Of a DNA stretch of 6,499 nt, positions 1-4,528 are shown in pieces. Source of the DNA: Lachnospiraceae bacterium (GTDB taxonomy: Bacteria; Bacillota_A; Clostridia; Lachnospirales; Lachnospiraceae). Location: the NCBI GenBank assembly GCA_017960415.1, contig JAGCZE010000082.1:1-6499 (forward strand), written 5' to 3'. The position numbers and the translations under genes were made by a program. The notes beneath the pieces were generated by a model. It searched no databases, was not told the DNA's origin, and saw nothing but the letters and a program-made list of their open reading frames with translations. Positions within the stretch are counted from its first letter, which is position 1. Every line of letters begins with the position of its first letter.

Positions 1-21
1 AAATATGTCCCACAGACATGC

Positions 22-50
22 AAAAAGCCCGGAAGCATAAGCTCCCGGGC
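22..50 (-). terminator. Rho-independent terminator of the small membrane protein gene
   Basis: Read on the minus strand, a 10-bp stem (arms 41-50 and 27-36, with one G-T wobble) closes a 4-nt loop and is followed directly by five T (22-26). It starts 25 bp past the stop of the gene at 76-267. The stem carries the CCCGGGAG core shared with three other terminators in this window. Confidence 0.88.
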
Positions 51-75
51 GTTAAATTTGTCTATCGATATTCAT

Positions 76-267
76 TTATCCAAGGCTGCCAAGCACATAG
101 GACAGTACCACCACGACCACGCCGCAGCATATATAGATGATGCCGGTTCTGCGGGTCTTCTTTACGATCTCGGGTTTATCCCGGAATTCTTCCTTGGTGC
201 ACTGTTTGGGATTGACGGTCATCACCATTCCCAGGGCCATCATTGCCAGGCCGAACAAATATAGCAT
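76..267 (-). CDS. Small two-helix membrane protein of unknown function
   Basis: A 63-residue protein. The start at 267 is chosen because GGAGG (complement of 275-279) sits 7 nt upstream; the longer frame from 303 has no ribosome site. The sequence shows a hydrophobic N-terminal helix (about residues 1-18), a short charged middle with NPKQCTKEEFRDKPE and KKTRR (about 19-40), and a second hydrophobic helix (about 41-60) rich in valine. The basic KKTRR just before helix 2 suggests the middle loop is cytoplasmic. The layout resembles small Bacillota membrane families of the DUF6199 kind, but I cannot confirm membership. It follows the XRE gene by 84 bp with no convincing promoter between, so the two may be co-transcribed. 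A terminator follows. No function is assigned. Confidence 0.75.
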   Translation of the reverse strand: MLYLFGLAMMALGMVMTVNPKQCTKEEFRDKPEIVKKTRRTGIIYICCGVVVVVLSYVLGSLG

Positions 268-287
268 GTTGTTTCCTCCGATCATAG

Positions 288-301
288 GATTTGAGCAAAT
301 C
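288..301. promoter_or_regulatory. Short inverted repeat before the small membrane gene
   Basis: GATTTG and CAAATC form 6-bp arms around a 2-nt centre, 9 bp upstream of the ribosome site of the gene at 76-267. It could be an operator, for instance for the adjacent XRE regulator, or chance in AT-rich sequence. It is seen directly; the role is a guess. Confidence 0.25.
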
Positions 302-351
302 AAGCGTAACCTATAAAGGGGAGAAATTCAAGGCCGGTCCGCAGGCCCCTG

Positions 352-606
352 TCAGGATGCGATCTGTCTGATGTCTACTACTATGATGTCATCGATCGCT
401 ACGCCGAATGCGGCGGATAATACTATCAGGTTGTCGATCGTGGGCAGTGCTGCCCCGTGCTGCCATTTGTATATCGCCTGAGGGGTGGCGAAGCCGAAGA
501 TCTTCTGCAGGTCCTTTACGGTCATTCCTGCCGCTTCCCTCAGCTGGGTTATGTTTTTGCCTGTACCGGTCATATCGATAACGGGGAAATCTTTTGTCAT
601 TTTCAT
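352..606 (-). CDS. XRE-family (Cro/CI-type) helix-turn-helix regulator
   Basis: An 84-residue protein made almost wholly of one HTH_3 domain (about residues 19-76). The scaffold helix starts at ITQLREAAGMTVKDLQ, and TPQAIYKWQHG (41-51) is the likely recognition helix. The ALPTIDNLIVLSAAFGVAIDDII segment is the usual helix 4-5 of the family. It should bind DNA as a dimer; the target is unknown. Two ATGs are possible, at 606 and 600. GGAG lies 3 nt before the first and 9 nt before the second, so the spacing does not decide; the longer form is listed. I found no own promoter. Transcription probably comes from the promoter at 888-916 through the small ORF and the hairpin at 629-672, which would make expression conditional. 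The partner gene downstream is the small membrane protein at 76-267. Confidence 0.9.
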   Translation of the reverse strand: MKMTKDFPVIDMTGTGKNITQLREAAGMTVKDLQKIFGFATPQAIYKWQHGAALPTIDNLIVLSAAFGVAIDDIIVVDIRQIAS

Positions 607-628
607 TTTCTCCTTTTCTTAACGATAT

Positions 629-672
629 AAAAATACCGCTCATCCTGTATCACTGTGCAAGATAAGCGGTAT
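629..672 (-). terminator. Terminator-like hairpin between small ORF and XRE gene (possible attenuator)
   Basis: On the minus strand an imperfect 40-nt palindrome (633-672) pairs as 8, then 3, then about 5 bp, separated by two single mismatches. The outer arms are ATACCGCT and AGCGGTAT. It is followed by TTTTATAT, so it has the form of an intrinsic terminator. It ends only about 15 nt before the ribosome site of the XRE gene and begins 29 nt after the small ORF stop. It may end the small ORF transcript, or act as an attenuator controlling read-through into the regulator. Confidence 0.65.
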
Positions 673-701
673 CGGTCATCTGATCTATCCGGAAGTCCGG
701 G

Positions 702-839
702 TTATTTCGATGCGGGAAATTTCCGATGTCTGTTATCTTGCTGTAAATAATACGCGTATCCATAGCGCTGCTTGCAAGTGGGCAGTGCATAAGAGGTATG
801 TTCTGTATTCATAATTCTTACAGAAACGTTAATCAACAT
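702..839 (-). CDS. Small ORF, 45 residues, possible leader peptide
   Basis: The frame opens at ATG 839 with AAAGGA ending 7 nt upstream and closes with TAA at 702-704. The peptide is basic and starts MLINVSVRIMNTEH. It has a single cysteine (C22) and a tyrosine-dense stretch KQRYGYAYYLQQD (23-35), then a basic tail with RHRK and FPASK. I recognise no family, signal peptide or membrane segment. Support for it being real is positional: a near-consensus promoter (888-916) lies upstream, there is a proper ribosome site, and a terminator-like hairpin (629-672) follows. The tyrosine cluster would suit a translation-sensing leader for the XRE gene, but no competing anti-terminator helix was established. 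It could also be an independent small protein, or a chance ORF in a leader RNA. A 4-bp stem with a UUCG loop (854-865) sits in the RNA before its ribosome site. Confidence 0.5.
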   Translation of the reverse strand: MLINVSVRIMNTEHTSYALPTCKQRYGYAYYLQQDNRHRKFPASK

Positions 840-887
840 CGTTTTTCCTTTCTTGGGCGAACCCAGTATTTTGTGAATCTTTTATGA

Positions 888-916
888 ACTATATCATACT
901 TAAATTTAGTTGTCCA
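888..916 (-). promoter_or_regulatory. Sigma-A promoter for the small ORF / XRE unit
   Basis: Minus strand: -35 TGGACA (911-916), 17-nt spacer, -10 TATAGT (888-893), with TGA just before the -10 as an extended element. The start of transcription should lie near 880, about 40 nt before the small ORF start codon. A 17-bp palindrome (917-933) abuts the -35. Confidence 0.72.
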
Positions 917-933
917 TTATACCGGTGGTATAA
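917..933. promoter_or_regulatory. Palindrome abutting the -35 box
   Basis: TTATACC and GGTATAA form perfect 7-bp arms around 3 nt. It lies directly after the isochorismatase-like gene (stop at 936) and directly before the -35 at 911-916. No T tract follows, so it is a poor terminator. Its place suits an operator, possibly for the XRE regulator. Its ATACC/GGTAT half-sites recur in the outer arms of the hairpin at 633-672. Confidence 0.4.
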
Positions 934-935
934 AT

Positions 936-1445
936 TTATATATATTCGACTCCGAGTGCTTTAAGGTCCGAGCGCATCTTACGGATCTTGTCCTCGGGGA
1001 ATCTCCGGCCTATGGATTCTTCAATCATATGAACCTTTATGTCTGTTTTCGCAGCTCCTTTTGCCGTTGCGCCTACGCACCCGCATTCGTCCAGTCCGCA
1101 AAGGAATACTTCCGTATATCCTTCCCGCTGCATATGGGTACGGAAGGCCTTGGAGGTATATGAATCGGAACGGTTCTTCTCAAAGATAAGGTCCGATACC
1201 ACATTCAGGCCCGGGTAAAGTTCGGCACCTTCGGTTCCCTTGATGGAAAAGCCGACGCCCCACATGAGCTTGGGAAGTACATGCTTGATATAGATGATGT
1301 CGCAGCCCTGTGCGGAACAGGTTTCGATCGTCCTGTTCACATCACTTACGAGTTTATCTGTATCGTAGGTGAACATGGGCTTTTTCTTTTCCCACAGGTA
1401 ATCATTCTGCATATCTATTACTATGAGGGCTTTCTTTTCAGACAT
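936..1445 (-). CDS. Isochorismatase-family cysteine hydrolase
   Basis: A 169-residue, full-length member of the isochorismatase-like fold (nicotinamidases, isochorismatases, ureidoacrylate or other amide hydrolases). The family uses an Asp-Lys-Cys triad. Here D11 lies in the N-terminal ALIVIDMQNDY strand, K90 in IFEKNRSDSY, and C123 in GLDECGCVGATAKGA, where T127 and A131 match the helix that follows the nucleophile. The substrate cannot be read from sequence. The metal-binding Asp-His-His pattern of nicotinamidases is not evident, so nicotinamidase is not favoured. GGAG lies 7 nt before the ATG. It is the last gene of the LytTR operon, 29 bp after the methyltransferase. No strong terminator follows, only the palindrome at 917-933. 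Extra cysteines near the nucleophile (C116, C121) are a minor oddity. Confidence 0.9.
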   Translation of the reverse strand: MSEKKALIVIDMQNDYLWEKKKPMFTYDTDKLVSDVNRTIETCSAQGCDIIYIKHVLPKLMWGVGFSIKGTEGAELYPGLNVVSDLIFEKNRSDSYTSKAFRTHMQREGYTEVFLCGLDECGCVGATAKGAAKTDIKVHMIEESIGRRFPEDKIRKMRSDLKALGVEYI

Positions 1446-1474
1446 CAGGGATCTCCTTTATCCGACCGGACAGG

Positions 1475-2296
1475 TCACTGTTTCCTACCGACATAGACGG
1501 CATGGCTGCACGTTTCGACTATTGCCCTGTCGGTCGAGGTTTCATTAAGCAGCTGCTTTGCGGCCGCATACATTTCCGGGTCTTCTTTTTCAAGCCTGTA
1601 GAGCGCGTCTTCTTTACCGTATCCGATCCCTCGAAGTGACCTTAAAAGCATCCTGCTGAATCCGTTTGCCGAAAACAACTCCTCAATCTCATCCGAAGTG
1701 GGATAATACCCCTCCTGAAAACCGGCATCGGTCAGGTTTCTGAACTTTCCCGTTCCGAAGGTCTGCCTCAGGGTTTCGGCGTTCACCTGGTTGGGATGAT
1801 TGAAATACCTGTCTATGATCCCAACAGTGCCGGACAGCCTGGGAATAAATCCCGCAAATATCACTCCGCCGCTCTTAAGTACCCTGCCTGCCTCGGACAC
1901 GCATTTTTCTCTCTCCGATGCTTCAAGCAGGTGATATAAAGGTCCGAGCAAGATAACGGCGTCAAACTCTTCGTCAGCATATCTGCTCAGGTCCGTGGCG
2001 TTTACTATGTCATAGGATTCCGGGGCTAAAGGTCTTCCTTTTCCGTATTCCCTCGCCTTGTCTATCAGTTCTTCCGAAAGATCGGCCAGGGTTACGGAGT
2101 ATCCTTCATCAGCAAGCGGGAACGAGTATGCACCCGCCCCGCCGCCGAGATCAAGTATCTTTCCTTTTTCCGGAAGAAAGCCGTGAAGCACTTCCATAGT
2201 GGTTTCGAATTCGAGCCGTCCGCTGCCGCTGCTCTGCAATCTGTTCTGTTCGTCGAAATATTTATAGTAGTTTCTGACTCTGTCGAAATCAGTCAT
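1475..2296 (-). CDS. Class I SAM-dependent methyltransferase
   Basis: A 273-residue Rossmann-fold methyltransferase of the Methyltransf_11/25 type. Motif I is ILDLGGGAGAYSFPLA (47-62), which binds S-adenosylmethionine. The acidic D72 in VTLADLSEEL ends strand 2 and should hold the ribose. D102 in NATDLS and FDAVILLGPLYHLLEA (111-126) correspond to the adenine-contact loop and motif IV region. RVLKSGGVIFAGFI follows as strand 5. The roughly 100-residue C-terminal part, with YYPTSDEIEELFSANGF, probably shapes the acceptor site; the acceptor (small molecule or protein) is unknown. GGAGG lies 8 nt before the start at 2296. The gene is 34 bp after the DUF3021 gene and 29 bp before the hydrolase gene, so it looks co-transcribed with both. 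Confidence 0.9.
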   Translation of the reverse strand: MTDFDRVRNYYKYFDEQNRLQSSGSGRLEFETTMEVLHGFLPEKGKILDLGGGAGAYSFPLADEGYSVTLADLSEELIDKAREYGKGRPLAPESYDIVNATDLSRYADEEFDAVILLGPLYHLLEASEREKCVSEAGRVLKSGGVIFAGFIPRLSGTVGIIDRYFNHPNQVNAETLRQTFGTGKFRNLTDAGFQEGYYPTSDEIEELFSANGFSRMLLRSLRGIGYGKEDALYRLEKEDPEMYAAAKQLLNETSTDRAIVETCSHAVYVGRKQ

Positions 2297-2330
2297 ATGA
2301 AATTCCTCCGGTATTTACTGTCATGCAGAT

Positions 2331-2765
2331 CTATTTCATCTGCTGGATCTTGTCATTCATCTTCTTAGCTTCGGATCTGTAGAATCTCATGAAGCAGAAC
2401 CAGATGATGAAGGCAACAGCGAGCTGAATCGCTGCGATGGCGATGCCTTGTCCGAGGGTTGCGCTTCCTCCTATCCATCCTACCGCAAAACCGACGATGG
2501 TGTAAACAACGCATCCGATTCCCATATGGACGAGGATCTTGACGGGCATCGGGAGGTTTTCGCTCCTGTAGACGAGGCTGGGAATTCCGAAGCCGAGACC
2601 GACGATGATACAGCCGATGACCATCTTGGTGAGGCGGTAGTTTTCAAGGCTGAAGTTCCCGCCGTATCCGATGTCAAAGATCACGCAGACCAGACTGAAT
2701 ATTGTAAGTGCCATTCCGATGCTTATTACTATGCTCTTTAAGAGATCCTTTACTGTGTTATTCAT
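2331..2765 (-). CDS. DUF3021 four-helix membrane protein
   Basis: A 144-residue integral membrane protein with four predicted helices (about 11-30, 46-66, 74-97 and 105-126) and a short basic, cytoplasm-facing tail (RFYRSEAKKMNDK). Length, topology and the SENLPMPVKILVHMGIG region before helix 3 fit DUF3021. Members are typically encoded beside a LytTR-only regulator, as here, and are thought to modulate it at the membrane; the mechanism here is not known. AGGAGG (2773-2778) lies 7 nt before the ATG and overlaps the TAG stop of the LytTR gene, so translation of the two is probably coupled. Confidence 0.88.
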   Translation of the reverse strand: MNNTVKDLLKSIVISIGMALTIFSLVCVIFDIGYGGNFSLENYRLTKMVIGCIIVGLGFGIPSLVYRSENLPMPVKILVHMGIGCVVYTIVGFAVGWIGGSATLGQGIAIAAIQLAVAFIIWFCFMRFYRSEAKKMNDKIQQMK

Positions 2766-2776
2766 ATTCTATCCTC

Positions 2777-3214
2777 CTATAATCCGAGATATTTCTTAAA
2801 CTTCGGCAGATATGTCCTGGATACGTAATCACTGCATCCGTTCTTGAGCTTCAGGAGCAGTGTTCCGCTGAATCCTGCCTCGATGCTGTCCATAAAGGAC
2901 AGGTTTACGAGCGTGGTCTTGGATATCTGCATGAACTGTGATCCGAGCTGGGCGCCCAGCTCATAGAGTCTCTTCTTCGAACGGTATTTATTCTTTTCCC
3001 CGTAGATCACGGTATCGCCGTCCTCGACTCTTACCATATATATTTCCTTAGACTGCAGGACTACGATATCCTCTTCGTTCTGCAGGGCTGTTATGGGAGC
3101 TTCACTTACCGAGAAGATGTCGATCATTCTCTGTATCTCCTCCGTTACCTTGTCCGTATGGATCACGGCATAGGGTTCCTTGTATTCGGGGGAAATATCA
3201 ACGCTTACTTTCAT
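2777..3214 (-). CDS. LytTR-domain DNA-binding regulator
   Basis: A 145-residue protein without a receiver domain. Residues 1-40 form a short N-terminal segment and about 44-145 a LytTR domain. Typical features are EEDIVVLQSKEIYMVRV (47-63), then FMQISKTTLVNLSFMDSIE (94-112), which matches the F-x-R/Q-I-x-(K/R)-x-x-x-V-N-x family signature, and DYVSRTYLPKFKKYLG (129-144), matching the conserved SR-y-xxxfK end. LytTR proteins bind direct-repeat sites upstream of promoters, usually including their own. GGAG lies 8 nt before the ATG. It leads the operon with DUF3021, methyltransferase and hydrolase genes. The lack of a phospho-acceptor domain suggests control through the membrane partner, which is an inference from the family pairing. 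Confidence 0.92.
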   Translation of the reverse strand: MKVSVDISPEYKEPYAVIHTDKVTEEIQRMIDIFSVSEAPITALQNEEDIVVLQSKEIYMVRVEDGDTVIYGEKNKYRSKKRLYELGAQLGSQFMQISKTTLVNLSFMDSIEAGFSGTLLLKLKNGCSDYVSRTYLPKFKKYLGL

Positions 3215-3240
3215 TCCCGCTCTCCTTTCTTATCTCTAAG

Positions 3241-3250
3241 GGATGCATCC
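3241..3250. promoter_or_regulatory. 10-bp perfect palindrome in the LytTR leader
   Basis: GGATGCATCC is a perfect palindrome between the predicted -10 and the ribosome site of the LytTR gene, 27 bp upstream of its ATG. Flanking bases (AA left, TT right) extend it with one mismatch. It could be an operator in the early transcribed region or a chance palindrome. Confidence 0.3.
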
Positions 3251-3263
3251 TTTTGATGATGTG

Positions 3264-3292
3264 ATGATACAACATGCCCCGGCTTTTGTCTT
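3264..3292 (-). promoter_or_regulatory. Probable promoter of the LytTR operon
   Basis: Minus strand: -35 AAGACA (3287-3292, 4 of 6 consensus), 17-nt spacer, -10 TATCAT (3264-3269, 5 of 6). The -10 is part of a direct repeat, GATGAT at 3255-3260 and 3263-3268 on the plus strand. LytTR regulators favour direct repeats, so self-regulation is possible, but the 8-bp offset is shorter than typical LytTR half-site spacing. Confidence 0.5.
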
Positions 3293-3332
3293 GCGATTAT
3301 CGGTAAGTGGCGTAAATCGGTGGGTGAAATGC

Positions 3333-3360
3333 AAAAACGACGGATCAAAGTCCGTCGTTT
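3333..3360 (-). terminator. Strong Rho-independent terminator of the lipoprotein gene
   Basis: Minus strand: a perfect 10-bp stem (arms 3351-3360 and 3335-3344, with ACGACGGA core), a 6-nt loop, then TTTTT overlapping the stem base (3333-3337). It lies 43 bp past the stop of the gene at 3404-4243 and insulates the LytTR promoter. It does not share the CCCGGGAG stem of the other terminators. Confidence 0.92.
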
Positions 3361-3403
3361 CCGCTTTATTCCAAAGATTTTCTTTTACAGGTACGGTTTT
3401 TCG

Positions 3404-4243
3404 TCAATACAGCTGGAAGTAGTAGCCCCACATATGGGTCTCGGGAGGTTCGCCTTCACCGTGATACTCGGGATAAACGAATATCACGTCTCCCTTCTTT
3501 ACTTCATATTCTTCAAGGCTTGTTTCGGGCAATGTCTGCACTATGAACGGTTCATTACCTTCCGCAGAGTCAGCGGGGCGGATATAGACATACCAGTCCA
3601 GGTCATCACACTGCTCAGCGCCGAATAACATAGTACCGTCGTACCTGCATTCGTATTTATAGCCGGTGTTTTTGGCCTCGTTGTATTCTGTGACGAACAG
3701 GTCCGGAGTGCCCGGATCGGCAAGGTATTGGAAAACGTTGAATACCAGATTCACCTCAATCTTAATATCGTATTTCTTGTAGATACCTACGATCTCCTGC
3801 AGCTTATCGTCGTCGATATTGTCCGTGTAGTAGAGGTTGTGCTGCTCGCCCTCCTCATCATAGAAGTCAAAGCTGTAGGAATCCTGTTCGCATCCGCCAT
3901 AGTCGTATGCTCCGTTCATATCGCTCTGCATCCAGTTTCTGCAGAACTCGTATATGGTGATATAGTCTTCCTTTTCCAGGGTTGCGGATGATGTGAACTC
4001 TCCGGAGAGGTTATAGGATGTGAATCCTTCTATGGTGCCGTCATAGTAAACGGTAAAACCGCTTCCCTCCCAATAATCATCCCGGCCGAAAACAAGATCG
4101 TTACTATAACGGCCGTAGGAAAACATCGGGCCGTCAAGTGTGATGAGCCTTTCGTATTCCTCTTCCGAGAGGGTATATTCATGCGGTTTTCCGCATCCGG
4201 TCATAAGCAGGAGTGCTGCGATCATCAGGATTATTTTCTTCAT
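3404..4243 (-). CDS. Secreted lipoprotein of unknown function
   Basis: A 279-residue protein with a lipoprotein signal peptide: MKKII, a hydrophobic core (4-14), and lipobox M-T-G-C with C17 as the acylated residue. The mature protein is very acidic and rich in tyrosine and aromatic residues. Notable stretches are DYWEGSGFTVYYDGTIEGF (about 56-74), followed later by a second YDGTM about 130 residues on; the repeated YDGT may mark two related beta-rich modules, though I could not establish a true internal duplication. Three further cysteines lie in the mature part (in YEFCRNW, YGGCEQD and AEQCDD), plus one in YKYECRYD. No catalytic motif or named family was recognised. It should be anchored to the outer face of the cytoplasmic membrane. 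GGGAG lies 6 nt before the ATG. It is a single-gene unit with its own -10 element and terminator. Confidence 0.85.
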   Translation of the reverse strand: MKKIILMIAALLLMTGCGKPHEYTLSEEEYERLITLDGPMFSYGRYSNDLVFGRDDYWEGSGFTVYYDGTIEGFTSYNLSGEFTSSATLEKEDYITIYEFCRNWMQSDMNGAYDYGGCEQDSYSFDFYDEEGEQHNLYYTDNIDDDKLQEIVGIYKKYDIKIEVNLVFNVFQYLADPGTPDLFVTEYNEAKNTGYKYECRYDGTMLFGAEQCDDLDWYVYIRPADSAEGNEPFIVQTLPETSLEEYEVKKGDVIFVYPEYHGEGEPPETHMWGYYFQLY

Positions 4244-4254
4244 AATGTTCTCCC

Positions 4255-4271
4255 GGGCGGACGATCCGCCC
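4255..4271 (-). promoter_or_regulatory. GC-rich leader hairpin flanked by two ribosome-site-like sequences
   Basis: Minus strand: GGGCGGA and TCCGCCC form a perfect 7-bp stem with a 3-nt loop. A strong AAGGAG lies just 5' of it (4273-4278), too far from the ATG at 4243 to serve it in linear form. The weaker GGGAG lies just 3' and overlaps the stem base. The stem could limit access to the nearer site or bring the far site into reach. Confidence 0.45.
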
Positions 4272-4281
4272 TCTCCTTACA

Positions 4282-4287
4282 ATTATA
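4282..4287 (-). promoter_or_regulatory. -10 element of the lipoprotein gene
   Basis: A perfect TATAAT lies 38 bp upstream of the lipoprotein start codon. No acceptable -35 is found 15-19 bp further upstream (the region is GC-rich, near TTCCCG), so the promoter may need an activator or be weak. Confidence 0.5.
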
Positions 4288-4336
4288 CAGACGTATGCAC
4301 GGGGCGGGAAGTCACATAATTGCCCAATAAAGGCAT

Positions 4337-4365
4337 AAAAACACCCGGGAGGGATTCTCCCGGGT
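4337..4365 (-). terminator. Rho-independent terminator of the ATPase unit
   Basis: Minus strand: a perfect 9-bp stem (arms 4357-4365 and 4343-4351, ACCCGGGAG with CTCCCGGGT), a 5-nt loop, then GTTTTT (T run 4337-4341). It lies 24 bp past the stop of the short frame at 4390-4528, which supports that frame being, or having been, part of the unit. It belongs to the shared CCCGGGAG terminator family. Confidence 0.92.
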
Positions 4366-4389
4366 ATACATATATTAACTCAACAACAA

Positions 4390-4528
4390 TTATTTTTTGA
4401 TTTTATATTCATTTATGTGCAAAGCATCTACTATCTTTTTTTTGATTGTCTCTGAATTAGGATTTTTAAATTCAAAAAAGTCTGCTTAGAATACGGTAGT
4501 AAATCTCAAGATTATCGATATTAATCAT
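4390..4528 (-). pseudogene. Frame-interrupted short ORF overlapping the ATPase stop
   Basis: An ATG at 4526-4528 overlaps the ATPase stop by 8 bp and opens MINIDNLEIYYRILSRLF, then meets TGA after a T6 run. Skipping a single T continues the reading as EFKNPNSETIKKKIVDALH, then a lysine-rich end closing at TAA 4390-4392. The whole would be 45 residues, basic, with no recognised family. The amino-acid composition on both sides is protein-like, and a terminator follows 24 bp on. Three explanations remain: a true frameshift (pseudogene), a sequencing indel in the homopolymer, or a recoded gene, since UUU followed by UGA is the layout of +1 frameshift sites such as the one in release factor 2. No good ribosome site is visible, so translation would be coupled to the ATPase. 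Confidence 0.5.

Noticed and set aside
5..19. 5-bp inverted repeat ATGTC / GACAT at the left edge
   Set aside because: It is short, has no T tract, and has no gene context within the window.
268..303. Upstream ATG at 303 for the small membrane protein
   Set aside because: It has no ribosome site, whereas GGAGG lies 7 nt before the ATG at 267.
308..351. Possible weak terminator GGCC-rich hairpin after the XRE stop
   Set aside because: The stem is only about 4-5 bp and the following sequence is not a T run, so co-transcription with the membrane protein gene is more likely.
389..643. Alternative minus frame overlapping the XRE gene
   Set aside because: Its arginine-rich low-quality translation is an out-of-frame shadow of the HTH gene, and it starts inside the hairpin at 633-672.
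936..1445. Nicotinamidase (pncA) assignment
   Set aside because: The Asp-Lys-Cys triad fits the whole superfamily; the metal-binding pattern expected of nicotinamidases is not evident.
2448..2741. Plus-strand ORF inside the DUF3021 gene, with similar plus-strand frames elsewhere
   Set aside because: These are antisense shadows of well-supported minus-strand genes, with no ribosome sites or recognisable domains.
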